Notes: generated by a model not told the origin, from the letters alone. Positions 17,023-26,421 are shown, counted from the stretch's first letter. The stretch: DNA of 64,000 bases from Alteraurantiacibacter aestuarii (GCF_009827405.1 NZ_WTYY01000001.1:186001-250000), one strand, 5' to 3'. Numbers and translations: made by a program.

Positions 17023-18228
17023 TTACTGACCCCCCGTTGCAGGCGGTGTGGCAGCCGCTTCTCTGGTCCGGCGGCGCAATTCGGGCAGCGGCAGATATGG
17101 CGTCACGCCATCGGCCTCCACAATCGTCTTGTCGGTTCCTGACAGCACGCTTTCCATTGTCTCGTAATAAAGGCGGCGGCGCGTCACTTCGGGCGCCAGT
17201 CGGTACTGGTCATAGATCTGGATGAATTCCTCGGCGTCGCCCTGTGCACGGTTGAGCCATTGCTGCGCATCGGCGCGCGCGCGGTTCATCGCCGCATCGG
17301 CATCCTGCTGGGCCGAGGACACGTCCTTGAACGCCTCTTCCACCCGCGCTGGCGGATCGGTCTTGTTGATTTCGATACCCTGCACGGCAATGCCGGAGCG
17401 ATAGGCATCGAGGATCGCCTGCATGTTGGAGAGCACCTGCTGTTCAATCTCGGCACGGCCGGCACCGGTCAGCACCGTGTCCAGCTCATGCTCTGCCACG
17501 GCGGCGCGCATGGTGGCCTCTGCCACTTCGCGCATCGTGTCATTGGGATCGGCCAGCTGATAGCGATAGAGCGACAGGTCCTTGATGTTCCAGCGAATGA
17601 GATAGGACAGGTCGACCAGATTCTGGTCCGACGTCAGGATCAGCTTTTCATTGGTGTCGCCGGGAATTTCCTCGGACCGGATCTGGCTTACATTCTCGAT
17701 ATCGACCATCTGGATCGGCCACGGCATGGTGGCGTTTGTGCCCGGGTCCAGCGTGTCGCTGAACTTGCCGCCGAACCAGGTGACAACACCCTGTTCGCGC
17801 GGCTGCACGAAGTGAATGCTGGATACGCCAATCCACACCAGCACGATGGCTGCGATGGCGAGCGGGAACCAGCTCTTGCCGCCGGGGCGCTGCGGGATGC
17901 GGAAACCGGGTCCCCCAGAGCCACCTCCACGACGCGGACCTTCCGGGCCGCGATTGCGGAACAGGTCTTCTATCGATGCAGAACGACGCGGACGGTCGGG
18001 CGTGTCGCCATCACCCGATCCACCGCCGGGCAGCCAGGGATTGCGCGGGCCGCGCGGAGCATCGTCCCCGCCGCCGCCTGGCTCTCCACCAATGCCGCCG
18101 CCATTGCTGCCATCACCACTGCCGCTTTGGCCATTGCCATCATCGCCGCTACCCGGCTTGCCCCAGGGGCTGCGCTTGCCAGCCATCGCCAATGCGATCC
18201 TCTCGAATAACCCGCCCGATCTTTCCAT
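17023..18228 (-). CDS. hflK: FtsH protease modulator HflK
   Basis: A 401-residue partner of HflC. A long Gly/Asp/Pro-rich N-terminal tail (roughly residues 25-100) with the KRSPWGKPG signature comes before a single membrane helix (FPLAIAAIVLVWIGVSSI). The SPFH domain then opens with HFVQPREQGVVTWFG. The start is uncertain: the ATG at 18228 has AAGGGA 3-4 nt upstream, while an internal ATG at 18186 begins exactly at MAGKRSPWG, where many relatives begin. It heads a hflK-hflC unit and is divergent from mrp across about 110 nt. Confidence 0.92.
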   Translation of the reverse strand: MERSGGLFERIALAMAGKRSPWGKPGSGDDGNGQSGSGDGSNGGGIGGEPGGGGDDAPRGPRNPWLPGGGSGDGDTPDRPRRSASIEDLFRNRGPEGPRRGGGSGGPGFRIPQRPGGKSWFPLAIAAIVLVWIGVSSIHFVQPREQGVVTWFGGKFSDTLDPGTNATMPWPIQMVDIENVSQIRSEEIPGDTNEKLILTSDQNLVDLSYLIRWNIKDLSLYRYQLADPNDTMREVAEATMRAAVAEHELDTVLTGAGRAEIEQQVLSNMQAILDAYRSGIAVQGIEINKTDPPARVEEAFKDVSSAQQDADAAMNRARADAQQWLNRAQGDAEEFIQIYDQYRLAPEVTRRRLYYETMESVLSGTDKTIVEADGVTPYLPLPELRRRTREAAATPPATGGQ

Positions 18229-18338
18229 AGTCCCTTCTATAGGCAGCAAATCGGCAAAAAACAGGGTTCGCGGAAAATTCGCATGGCTGAGCGCAATTTT
18301 CGCTGCGCCCGGCGCGTTCTGCCGCTAGCAGGGGCGCC

Positions 18339-19307
18339 ATGAGCAACACTGACACAATCACCAAAGCCATTCCCGCCCAGATCGCCCCCATGATCCGCTC
18401 GGTCAAATTCACCGACGGCGTGGCCACGATCATCGCCGATGCCGGAGGGCTGGGCCGTTCCGCCGCCGCCCATCTGCAAAAGGAACTGGAGGCCGCCGTG
18501 GGCGCTGTCGAAGGCGTATCCGAAGTGCGCGTGGCGTTGATGGCGGACAAGGTGAAGCGCCGCATCATCGCCGTGGGATCGGGCAAGGGCGGGGTGGGCA
18601 AGTCCACGCTGACCGCCAATCTTGCCGTCGCGCTGGCGCGGCTGGGGCGCAAGGTCGGCGTCGTCGATGCCGATATCTATGGCCCCAGCCAGGTCATGCT
18701 GCTCGATCCCGCACGCCAGCGGCCCAAGGCCGAAGGCAACACGCTGATTCCGGTGGAGAGCGAATTTGGCGTGAAGCTGCTGTCGATGGCGCAGCTGGTC
18801 GAAGGCGGAAAGGCGATTGCCTGGCGCGGTCCGATGGTCGGTCAGGCGCTGACACAGATGATGGAAGCGGACTGGGGCGATGCCGAACTGATCCTGGTCG
18901 ACTTGCCGCCGGGCACGGGCGACGTGCAGCTGACCATGCTGCAGAAGTTCAAGCCGGCCGGCGCGGTGATCGTATCCACCCCGCAGGATCTGGCGCTGAT
19001 CGATGCCGCCCGTGCGATGGATCTGTTCCGTCAGTCGGAGATTCCGGTAGTCGGTCTGGTGGAGAACATGGCCGGCTATATCTGCCCGCATTGCGGCGAG
19101 CTGTCCGATCCGTTCGGCGCAGGCGGTGCCGAAGTGGCGGCGCAGGCGATGGGGCATGATTTCCTTGGCCGCGTGCCACTGCACATGGCCATTCGCGTAT
19201 CCAGCGACACTGGCCAGCCGCCCGCTGCCAATGATGGCGAACAGGGCAAGGCCTTTATCGAGATTGCCGCCAAGCTCGCCGCATGGCTGGACGCGAGCGC
19301 GGCTTGA
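18339..19307 (+). CDS. apbC: Mrp/ApbC iron-sulfur cluster carrier ATPase
   Basis: A 322-residue P-loop NTPase of the Mrp/NBP35 family that delivers Fe-S clusters to apoproteins. A MIP18-like N-terminal region (about 1-75) precedes the deviant Walker A motif GSGKGGVGKST, and the Walker B-like DLPPGTGDVQLT follows. ENMAGYICPHCGE holds the CxxC pair that binds the bridging cluster. It is divergent from hflK and followed by a 75-nt spacer with a short tandem repeat. Confidence 0.95.
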   Translation: MSNTDTITKAIPAQIAPMIRSVKFTDGVATIIADAGGLGRSAAAHLQKELEAAVGAVEGVSEVRVALMADKVKRRIIAVGSGKGGVGKSTLTANLAVALARLGRKVGVVDADIYGPSQVMLLDPARQRPKAEGNTLIPVESEFGVKLLSMAQLVEGGKAIAWRGPMVGQALTQMMEADWGDAELILVDLPPGTGDVQLTMLQKFKPAGAVIVSTPQDLALIDAARAMDLFRQSEIPVVGLVENMAGYICPHCGELSDPFGAGGAEVAAQAMGHDFLGRVPLHMAIRVSSDTGQPPAANDGEQGKAFIEIAAKLAAWLDASAA

Positions 19308-19340
19308 AGGCAAGCTGCGCGCGAAGAGGATGCCAGCTCT

Positions 19341-19374
19341 ATGAAGTCAGCCCAATGAAGTCAGCCCAATGAAG
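19341..19374 (+). repeat. 14-nt tandem repeat between apbC and the Mo-hydroxylase gene
   Basis: ATGAAGTCAGCCCA occurs twice in direct succession, followed by the first six bases of a third copy. It lies in the short spacer just upstream of the GTG start at 19383 and may be a recent slippage duplication. Confidence 0.85.
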
Positions 19375-19382
19375 CGGAACCC

Positions 19383-21671
19383 GTGAAGCTTACCAGACGC
19401 TCTGTCATGGTTGGCTCTGCCATTGGCGGCGGCCTGCTGGTTGCATGGTCGCTGGTGCCGCGCAGCTATGACAGCCCGCTGGAACCTGCGCGCGGGGAAA
19501 CGGCGTTCGATGCGTGGCTGAAAATTGCCGAGGACGGGGTCATCACCGTGGCCGTGCCGCAGCTGGAAATGGGCCAGGGCATCACCACGCTGCTGCCGCA
19601 GATCGTGGCGATGGAACTGGGGGCGGACTGGCGGCAGGTGGGCGTGGAGCCTGCCCCTGTCAGCGGGGCCTATGCCAATATGCCGCTGGCGGCGTACTGG
19701 TCCCCCCTGTGGCATCCTGCCATTCCTGCCCTGGCAGACGAGCCGGATGATTTCCTGCTGCGCCGCTGGGCAGAAGACAATCGCTTCACTGCCACCGCCG
19801 ATGGCACATCGCTGGCCGCGTTCGAACTGTCCTGCCGCAAGGCCGCCGCTGCCGCGCGCGCCATGCTGCAAATGGCGGCGGCGGAGCGATGGGATGTCTC
19901 ATGGGAAGAATGCGACACCAACGCCGGCTTCGTGATCCACGGCGAGGATCGCCTGTCCTTTGGCGAACTGGCGGCGGAAGCGGGTGAATTTTCCCCGCCC
20001 GATCCGCCGCCCCTGCGTAGCGAACCGCCAAGGGACGTGGCCATCGGATCTGCGCTGGCCGCTGGCGGCGATGATGACGCCGGGCGCGAGATTCCTTTCC
20101 CCCGCCTCGACCTGCCGTCCAAGGTCGATGGCTCCTATCTGTTTGCCGGGGACATCCGCCTGCCCGACATGGTCTATGCCGCCATCCGCCACGGTCCGCG
20201 CGATCAGGCGGAGCTGGTCGGCTATGACCTGGAAAAAGTGGCCGGCATGACCGAACTCGTCGGCGTCATTCGCGGCAAGAGATGGCTCGCCGCCGCGGCC
20301 AGCAACTGGTGGGCGGCGGAACAGGCGCTGGAAGCGATGGCCCCGCGCTTTGCTGCCGAGAATGTCGTCCGCACTGAACGGCTGGTGGCCGCGCTGGATG
20401 ATGGCGTGCGGCGCGGCGCGGGCGTGCTGATTGCGCAAAGCGGCGCGGGTGACGAGGGGTATCGGCCCGATTTTGCCCTGCGCTATGATATCGAACCGGC
20501 GGTCCATGGCACGATTGAGACCACCTGCGTCACTGCGCGGCTGGCCGATGGCAAGCTGGAACTGTGGATGGCCAGCCAGGCACCCGAAGCCGCGCGCGCG
20601 GCGGCGGCCAAGGCGCTGGGCATATCGCGGGGCGATGTGGTGCTCTATCCGATGCCGGCCGGGGGCAGTTTCGACCGGCGGCTGGAGCATGAACAGGCGA
20701 TAGAGGCGGCGCTGATTGCGCGGGAGATCGATCTGCCGGTGCAACTGGTCTGGTCGCGCGAAGAGGAACAGCTGGCGCTCAATCCGCGCCCGCCCGCAGC
20801 GGGCCTGCTGGGGGCGGAGATTTCCGCCGATGGCCGCATCACCGCCATGCGCCTGCGAATTGCCACGCCGCCTGCCGCGCAGGAATTCGGTCGCCGGCTG
20901 TTTGACAACCAGACCAGCTGGGCCGCGATAGAGGCGGTTGCCGGAATGGGCGATCCGATGGCGGTGGAAGGCGCGGTGCCGCCCTATGCTATCCCCGATC
21001 TGGCGGTCTATCACGTGCCGGTGACGCTGCCTTTGCCCAGCGGGCGGATGCGCGGCAATGCTCACGGCCTGACCTGCTTCATGATCGAAAGCTTCATCGA
21101 TGAAGTGGCGCAGCGGCATGAGCAGGAGCCGATGTCCTACCGCATTTCCATGCTGGGCGGCGATCTGCGGCTGGCCGAATGCCTGCAACGCGCCGCGCGT
21201 CTGGCGCAGTGGGATGGCGGCGCGCGCGGGACCGGGCAGGGCATCGCCTGCCACCGGATTGATCGGCTGGGCAATGCCGGGCGCATCGCCGTGGTCGCCA
21301 CCGCCACTGCCGGTGAAGGCGGCGTGCGCGTCAGCCGCATTGCCGCTGCTGTCGATATCGGCCGCGTGGTCAATCGCGACATTGCCCTGCAACAGATAGA
21401 AGGCGGCCTGATGTTCGGCCTCGCGCTGGCGCTGGGCAGTGCCACCGAATATGACGAAGGGCGCCCGGTGGCCAATCGCCTGTCCGCCCTGTCTCTGCCC
21501 ACGCTGGAAGACACGCCTGAAATTTCGATCGACCTGGTGGAAAGCAATGGCGAGCCATTCGATCCGGGCGAGATTGGCGTTCCGGCCATCGCCCCGGCCA
21601 TTGCCAATGCGCTTTTTTCGGCGACCGGCCTGCGCCTGCGCCGCCTGCCCCTGCTCTCCGGCGGGCTATAG
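19383..21671 (+). CDS. xanthine dehydrogenase family molybdopterin-binding subunit (IorB-like)
   Basis: A 762-residue large subunit of the molybdenum hydroxylase family, close to isoquinoline 1-oxidoreductase beta/aldehyde oxidoreductase IorB. The N-terminus MKLTRRSVMVGSAIGGGLL looks like a twin-arginine leader with a short hydrophobic core, as in periplasmic IorB-like enzymes. QLEMGQGITTLLPQIVAMEL and the later PSGRMRGNAHGLTCFMIESF belong to molybdopterin-cytosine-dinucleotide loops, and AVDIGRVVNRDIALQQIEGG is the C-terminal signature with the active-site region. Start is GTG. The usual partner, a [2Fe-2S] IorA subunit, is not adjacent, nor is any accessory gene. It probably pairs with a subunit encoded elsewhere; the substrate is unknown. 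Confidence 0.85.
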   Translation: MKLTRRSVMVGSAIGGGLLVAWSLVPRSYDSPLEPARGETAFDAWLKIAEDGVITVAVPQLEMGQGITTLLPQIVAMELGADWRQVGVEPAPVSGAYANMPLAAYWSPLWHPAIPALADEPDDFLLRRWAEDNRFTATADGTSLAAFELSCRKAAAAARAMLQMAAAERWDVSWEECDTNAGFVIHGEDRLSFGELAAEAGEFSPPDPPPLRSEPPRDVAIGSALAAGGDDDAGREIPFPRLDLPSKVDGSYLFAGDIRLPDMVYAAIRHGPRDQAELVGYDLEKVAGMTELVGVIRGKRWLAAAASNWWAAEQALEAMAPRFAAENVVRTERLVAALDDGVRRGAGVLIAQSGAGDEGYRPDFALRYDIEPAVHGTIETTCVTARLADGKLELWMASQAPEAARAAAAKALGISRGDVVLYPMPAGGSFDRRLEHEQAIEAALIAREIDLPVQLVWSREEEQLALNPRPPAAGLLGAEISADGRITAMRLRIATPPAAQEFGRRLFDNQTSWAAIEAVAGMGDPMAVEGAVPPYAIPDLAVYHVPVTLPLPSGRMRGNAHGLTCFMIESFIDEVAQRHEQEPMSYRISMLGGDLRLAECLQRAARLAQWDGGARGTGQGIACHRIDRLGNAGRIAVVATATAGEGGVRVSRIAAAVDIGRVVNRDIALQQIEGGLMFGLALALGSATEYDEGRPVANRLSALSLPTLEDTPEISIDLVESNGEPFDPGEIGVPAIAPAIANALFSATGLRLRRLPLLSGGL

Positions 21672-21718
21672 CCGCAAGGCGGTAGTGCAAACATGGCGAT
21701 TGGCGTTAAAGGCTGCGC

Positions 21719-22741
21719 ATGACCTGGCAGAAACAACAGCTTCCCGCAGACCATCCCCCCGTCAAGAGCGGGCGCGTTGGCGTCCTGCTTGTCAATCTGG
21801 GCACGCCCGATGCGCCCACACCCGGCGCGGTGAAGCGCTATCTGGCGCAGTTCCTGTCCGATCCGCGCGTGATCGAAATTCCCAAACTGGTCTGGCAGCC
21901 GATCCTGCGCGGCATCATTCTCAACACAAGGCCCAAGAAGTCCGCCCATGCCTATAGCCAGGTGTGGACTGAAAAGGGCTCTCCCCTGGCGGCGATCACG
22001 GCAGAGCAGGCGGAGAAACTGCAGCCGCGCCTGGGTGATGGCGTGCAGGTGGAATGGGCCATGCGCTATGGCAATCCATCAATCCCGGACAGGCTGAAGG
22101 CGATGATGGCGGACGGGTGCGAGCGGATTTTGCTGGCTCCGCTCTATCCGCAATATTGCGCCGCCACCACCGCCACCGTGGTGGATGAGGCAGCCGATAC
22201 GCTCAAAGCCATGCGCTGGCAGGCATCCTTGCGCACCTTGCCGCCCTATCATGATGAACCCGCCTATATCGATGCGCTGGCAAAGGATCTGGGCGCGCAA
22301 CTGGATGCGCTGGCCTTCGCGCCCGAAGTGCTGCTGCTCAGCTTTCACGGCATGCCGGCGCGGACACTGGACCTTGGCGATCCCTATCACTGCCATTGCC
22401 GCAAGACCGCGCGCCTGCTGGAAGCGGCGCTGGCGCGGCCGCAATTGCGCGTGCTGACCACATTCCAGAGCCGCTTTGGCCGCGCCAAATGGCTGGAGCC
22501 GGCCACGGACACCACGCTGGAGGAAGAGGCCGCCCGGGGCACGCGGCGCCTCGCCATTGCCGCGCCGGGCTTCTCCGCCGATTGCCTTGAGACGCTGGAA
22601 GAACTGGCGATCCGGGGCAAGGAGCAGTTTACCGAGGCGGGCGGGGAGGAATTTGCCGCCCTTTCCTGCCTCAACGCTGGTGAGACCGGCATGGATATGC
22701 TTGAGGTGCTGATCAGGCGCGAACTGGCGGGCTGGATTTGA
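21719..22741 (+). CDS. hemH: ferrochelatase
   Basis: A 340-residue HemH that inserts ferrous iron into protoporphyrin IX, the last step of protoheme synthesis. RVGVLLVNLGTPDAP near residue 19, the central MRYGNPSI, LLAPLYPQY with its conserved aromatic residues, and LLSFHGMPARTLDLGDPY with the metal-binding His are all family signatures. FSADCLETLEEL carries the second active-site Glu. No additional [2Fe-2S] C-terminal cysteines are seen. It follows the Mo-hydroxylase gene by 47 nt and precedes a VTT-like gene by 25 nt. Confidence 0.96.
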   Translation: MTWQKQQLPADHPPVKSGRVGVLLVNLGTPDAPTPGAVKRYLAQFLSDPRVIEIPKLVWQPILRGIILNTRPKKSAHAYSQVWTEKGSPLAAITAEQAEKLQPRLGDGVQVEWAMRYGNPSIPDRLKAMMADGCERILLAPLYPQYCAATTATVVDEAADTLKAMRWQASLRTLPPYHDEPAYIDALAKDLGAQLDALAFAPEVLLLSFHGMPARTLDLGDPYHCHCRKTARLLEAALARPQLRVLTTFQSRFGRAKWLEPATDTTLEEEAARGTRRLAIAAPGFSADCLETLEELAIRGKEQFTEAGGEEFAALSCLNAGETGMDMLEVLIRRELAGWI

Positions 22742-22766
22742 GGCATCTTGCCTCCCGGAATTATCC

Positions 22767-23360
22767 TTGAACGAATATCTCCTCCTCTTTGCAGTCGTTT
22801 TCGCGATCAATCTGATGCCCGCATTCGGACCGCCGACATGGTCGGTGATCGTGATGTTCGGCATCAGTTCGAACCTGCCCCTGGTGGGGCTGGTGCTGAC
22901 AGGCGCTTTCGCTGCCGCGCTGGGGCGTTACCTGCTGGCGCATGGTTTCCGCCTGCTGGCAAATTATGTGTCGCAAAAGACCAAGGCCAATCTCGCTGCC
23001 GCGCGCGCGGCATTTGAACGCAGGAGTCATCGCGGCATTCTGGCGCTGGGCCTGTTCGCTCTCTCGCCCGTGCCATCGGCGCAATTGTTCGCCGCCATCG
23101 GCCTTGCCGGCGTGCGCATCTTCCCTTTCACGCTGGCGTTCTTTTCCGGGCGGCTGGTTTCCTATTCGATCTATGCCAGTTCGGCTGCCGTGATCGAGAA
23201 ATACACGCTGAGCGATGCCTTCATGGACGGGCTCACCAGCCCGATCGGCATTGGCCTGCAGGTGTTGATGCTGGCAGGGCTGGTGGCCCTGGCGCGGGTG
23301 GACTGGGCGAAATATTTCGGCCCCCCGGAAGAGGCCCCCGAAACGCCAGCCAAGGATTAG
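22767..23360 (+). CDS. DedA/VTT-like inner-membrane protein
   Basis: A 197-residue multi-pass membrane protein with about five hydrophobic segments. LGLFALSPVPSAQLFAAIGL resembles the re-entrant loop region of VTT/SNARE-associated (DedA) proteins, and a central basic stretch (about residues 70-90) fits the amphipathic part. The start is TTG behind GGAATTATCC; no better ATG exists before the first membrane segment. DedA-type proteins are linked to lipid scrambling and proton-motive-force maintenance. Family placement is moderate. Confidence 0.72.
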   Translation: MNEYLLLFAVVFAINLMPAFGPPTWSVIVMFGISSNLPLVGLVLTGAFAAALGRYLLAHGFRLLANYVSQKTKANLAAARAAFERRSHRGILALGLFALSPVPSAQLFAAIGLAGVRIFPFTLAFFSGRLVSYSIYASSAAVIEKYTLSDAFMDGLTSPIGIGLQVLMLAGLVALARVDWAKYFGPPEEAPETPAKD

Positions 23361-23363
23361 CGA

Positions 23364-23522
23364 TCAGAAATCGATCGCGATGCCGTCCTTCACCCAGTCG
23401 CCATAGCGGGTGGGGCTGAGCTCTTCGTCCACAACGGCCGCCTGCGGCTTGGGCGGCGGGTCATTGCTCCAGTGTGCAGGCTTTATGAAGCCTTCAGGGC
23501 GTTTTGTGGCGCGCTTGATCAT
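23364..23522 (-). CDS. SDHAF4/DUF1674 family succinate dehydrogenase assembly factor-like protein
   Basis: A small protein of 52 residues ending LSPTRYGDWVKDGIAIDF, the defining C-terminus of DUF1674/SDHAF4, which in mitochondria and alphaproteobacteria assists flavinylated SdhA assembly. The N-terminal half is a disordered Lys/Pro-rich segment (PAHWSNDPPPKPQ), as usual. The start is uncertain: an ATG at 23534 and a TTG at 23558 are in frame, and the AGGAGG at 23561-23566 is too close to the TTG. It is divergent from rsmB, a neighbourhood common in alphaproteobacteria, and abuts the VTT-like gene convergently. Confidence 0.85.
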   Translation of the reverse strand: MIKRATKRPEGFIKPAHWSNDPPPKPQAAVVDEELSPTRYGDWVKDGIAIDF

Positions 23523-23578
23523 GGGTGCAGACATGGGCGCACTGGCGCGGCGATGCAATGCCTCCTAAGGGCGGCATC

Positions 23579-24838
23579 ATGAACCAGACCACCGATAGCC
23601 ACGCCAAGAATCCTCCCGGACTGCCCGCCCGCCGCGCGGCGCTCAAATTGCTCGATGCCGTTTTGCGCCGGGGCGAGACGCTCGATCAGGCCGAAAGCTC
23701 CGCCACGCGCGGTGTGCATGAATTTGCCGATCGCGCGCTGGCCCGCGCCATTGCCGGCGACGTGCTGCGCTGGCTGGTCGATCTGGATGCGCTGATAGAC
23801 AGCGCCACCCGCAACCGCCTGGCCGATGATGCCAAGCCGCGCATGGTGCTGCGCATGATGCTGGTGCAATGGCTCCGGCTGGATACGCCGCCCCATGCGG
23901 TTATCGCCACCGGCCTGCCGCTGCTGGCAGGTGGACCAAGACGACTGGCGCACGGGGTGTTCTCCACCCTCGCCCGGCGCGAGGTGAAGCTGCCCGACGT
24001 GCCGACCCTGCCAGAGGAAGTGGCGGCGCGCTGGGGCGAACATGCCGATGCCATCGCCGCCGCCATCGCCCAACCCCCGCCGCTGGACCTGACGCTGCGC
24101 GATCCTGCCGAGACCGACAAATGGGTGGCCGAGCTGGAAGGGGAAAGCCTTGCGCCCGGCCATGTGCGCATTGCGCGCGGAGCGGCGATTGCCAAGCTGC
24201 CCGGCTATGGCGAAGGTGCCTGGTGGGTGCAGGATCTGGCCGCAACATTGCCCGCCCGTCTGCTGGGTGCGGGCGAGGGACGCAGCGTGCTCGATCTGTG
24301 CGCGGCACCGGGTGGCAAGACGCTGCAACTGGCCGCCGCCGGCTGGAAAGTCACCGCGCTGGACAAGAGCGTCGGGCGGCTGGAAATCCTGCGCCAGAAC
24401 CTGGAGCGGACCGGGCTGGAAGCGCAGGTTCTGTGCGCCGATGCGCTGGAATGGGAAGCGCCCGAACAGTTCGATGCCATCCTGCTCGATGCGCCGTGCA
24501 CCGCCACCGGCACCTGCCGCCGCCATCCCGACGTGATCCACCGCATCGGCCTGCGCCAGCTGGAAGAAATGGTCGAGATTCAGGAAGCGCTGATCACCCG
24601 TGCAGCGGGCTGGCTCAAGCCGGGCGGGCGGCTGGTCTATGCCACCTGCTCGCTGGAGGAGGAGGAAGGCGAGGAGCATGCGGAGCGCATTGGTCTGGAA
24701 CCCGATCCGATAACCGCCCAGGAACTGCCTGCGGGCCTTCAGCCCACGCCCGAAGGCTGGCTGCGCACGCACCCCGGCATGCTGGCGGACAAGGGCGGGA
24801 TGGACGGTTTCTTCGTCGCCCGCTGGCGGATGGCCTAG
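23579..24838 (+). CDS. rsmB: RsmB/NOP family RNA cytosine-C5 methyltransferase
   Basis: A 419-residue protein with an N-terminal NusB-like RNA-binding domain (about 18-145, starting ARRAALKLLDAVLRRGETL) and a C-terminal SAM methyltransferase domain. LDLCAAPGGKTLQLA is motif I, the catalytic pair is Cys in DAPCTATGTCRRHPD and Cys in YATCSLEEEEGEEH. RsmB methylates C967 of 16S rRNA in E. coli. The start at MNQTTD is behind AAGGGCGG; an 18-residue in-frame extension is rejected. Its stop overlaps the convergent msrA stop within the palindrome CCTAGG. Confidence 0.94.
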   Translation: MNQTTDSHAKNPPGLPARRAALKLLDAVLRRGETLDQAESSATRGVHEFADRALARAIAGDVLRWLVDLDALIDSATRNRLADDAKPRMVLRMMLVQWLRLDTPPHAVIATGLPLLAGGPRRLAHGVFSTLARREVKLPDVPTLPEEVAARWGEHADAIAAAIAQPPPLDLTLRDPAETDKWVAELEGESLAPGHVRIARGAAIAKLPGYGEGAWWVQDLAATLPARLLGAGEGRSVLDLCAAPGGKTLQLAAAGWKVTALDKSVGRLEILRQNLERTGLEAQVLCADALEWEAPEQFDAILLDAPCTATGTCRRHPDVIHRIGLRQLEEMVEIQEALITRAAGWLKPGGRLVYATCSLEEEEGEEHAERIGLEPDPITAQELPAGLQPTPEGWLRTHPGMLADKGGMDGFFVARWRMA

Positions 24839-25371
24839 GCCTTCACCTTATTGGCAAAGCTCTTGCGCAGCTTCATCAGCTTGGGCGGGATTACGGCGAG
24901 GCAGTAGGGATTGCGCTGGCCTTCGCCTGCCCAATATTCCTGGTGGTAATCCTCCGCCGGATACCACGTTGCCATCGCTTCGATGGTGGTGACGGCGGTG
25001 GCATCATGGCCTGCATTCCAGCGCGCGATGGCGGCTTCAGCCTCGGCGCGCTGATCGTCCGACAACGGGAAGATGGCGCTGCGATATTGCGTGCCCACGT
25101 CATTGCCCTGCCGGTTGAGCTGGCTGGGATCATGCGTGCCCATGAACATGTCATAGATCTCCGCGAGTGAGACCACGCCCGTATCGAAGGTCACCCGGAT
25201 CGCTTCTGCATGGCCGGTGCTGCCCGAACAGACCTGCTTGTAGGTCGGATTGTCGACATGGCCGCCGATATAACCGCTCTCGGCGCTCTGGACGCCGATC
25301 ACGTCCTTGAACACCGCTTCGGTGCACCAGAAACACCCGCCGGCAATGATTGCCTGTTCGCTCGCCATCAA
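24835..25371 (-). CDS. msrA: peptide-methionine (S)-S-oxide reductase MsrA
   Basis: A 178-residue MsrA of standard size. The active-site motif GGCFWCTEAVF is at residues 11-21, with catalytic Cys13. SGYIGGHVDNPTYKQVCSGSTGHAEAI is split as the usual conserved middle with the Glu/Asp substrate pocket, and YHQEYWAGEGQRNPYC holds the family C-terminus with a possible resolving cysteine. There is no signal peptide, so it is cytosolic. Either of two adjacent ATGs may be the start. Its last codon overlaps the rsmB stop. Confidence 0.96.
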   Translation of the reverse strand: MMASEQAIIAGGCFWCTEAVFKDVIGVQSAESGYIGGHVDNPTYKQVCSGSTGHAEAIRVTFDTGVVSLAEIYDMFMGTHDPSQLNRQGNDVGTQYRSAIFPLSDDQRAEAEAAIARWNAGHDATAVTTIEAMATWYPAEDYHQEYWAGEGQRNPYCLAVIPPKLMKLRKSFANKVKA

Positions 25372-25470
25372 ACTCGTCTCCTTTGCTGACCCGCAAGATG
25401 GGGAGTCGAAACGAGCTTGTCATCCTCTGACGCCCCTCTAGGTATCAGACAAAGAAAATCTGGGAGAGTT

Positions 25471-26421
25471 ATGATGCGTATTTCCGGCATTCTTGCCGCC
25501 GCCGCCACTGCGACCGCCACCGCCGCCCTGTGTCTGGCCGCTCCGGCATCGGCACAGGACAGAACGCGCGAAATCCTCGGCCGCGTGCTCGATTCCGTGC
25601 TGGGTCCGCAGCCGCAGGCGCAGCAGCCAGAGGCGCAGCCGGTGCCGCAGACCACCACGGTTGCCGTTCCGCAAATGCCGCAGGTGCTGGCGCATCCCCG
25701 CCGCAATGATGACCGCGTGCGCGATCAATATCGCCACCCGGCAGAAACGCTCGATTTCTTTGGCATCAGGCCCGGCATGACCGTGGTCGACTACATGCCT
25801 GCCACTGGCTGGTATTCGCGCATCCTGATCCCCTTCCTGGGGCAGCAGGGCACCTATATCGGCATGAACCCCGAACTCGACGCATCGCTGACCGGCTATT
25901 GGGACATGTACCGGAACGCGGCCACACGCATTCCCGCCGATGCCAGCCAATGGGTGGGCAATGAAGGCGCGCGGGTGGTCGGGGTCAACACCAATGATGA
26001 CCTTGCCGCCTATGCGGGAAGCGCAGACCGGGTGCTGATCTTCCGCGAGATCCACAACATGCGCCGCTTTGGCTGGCTGCATGACAGCCTGGTGGCCGCG
26101 CGCACCCTGCTCAAGCCCGATGGCATGCTGGGCGTGGTGCAGCACCGCGCCGATCCCGATGCTCCGGCATCCTATGTGCTGGGCGACAATGGCTATCAGC
26201 GCGAGGAGGACGTTATCGCCCTGCTCAGCGCTTATGGTTTTGAGCTGGTGGGCCGCAGCGAGATCAACGCCAATGCGCTCGATCCGGCCAATTGGGAGGG
26301 CGGCGTATGGTCGCTTTCACCCAGCTTCGCCGGTGCCGCCGAAGGAAGCAGGGAACGCCGCCGCCGCGCCGCCATTGGCGAAAGCGACCGGATGACGCTG
26401 CTGTTTCGCAAGCGAGCCTGA
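25471..26421 (+). CDS. periplasmic class I SAM-methyltransferase-like protein
   Basis: A 316-residue protein with a Sec signal peptide (MMRISGILAAAATATATAAL ending in APASAQ) and a Gln/Pro-rich linker (about 50-75). A domain of the predicted methyltransferase COG4798 type follows. FFGIRPGMTVVDYMPATGWY is the Rossmann motif I region, but the usual E/DxGxGxG glycine run is replaced by DYMPATGWY, and the late strand REIHNMRRFGWL matches COG4798. An exported methyltransferase would lack SAM, so the fold may have been reused; see findings. The start is the first of two ATGs, 2 nt after GGGAGAG; the second, at 25474, is better spaced. Confidence 0.75.
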   Translation: MMRISGILAAAATATATAALCLAAPASAQDRTREILGRVLDSVLGPQPQAQQPEAQPVPQTTTVAVPQMPQVLAHPRRNDDRVRDQYRHPAETLDFFGIRPGMTVVDYMPATGWYSRILIPFLGQQGTYIGMNPELDASLTGYWDMYRNAATRIPADASQWVGNEGARVVGVNTNDDLAAYAGSADRVLIFREIHNMRRFGWLHDSLVAARTLLKPDGMLGVVQHRADPDAPASYVLGDNGYQREEDVIALLSAYGFELVGRSEINANALDPANWEGGVWSLSPSFAGAAEGSRERRRRAAIGESDRMTLLFRKRA

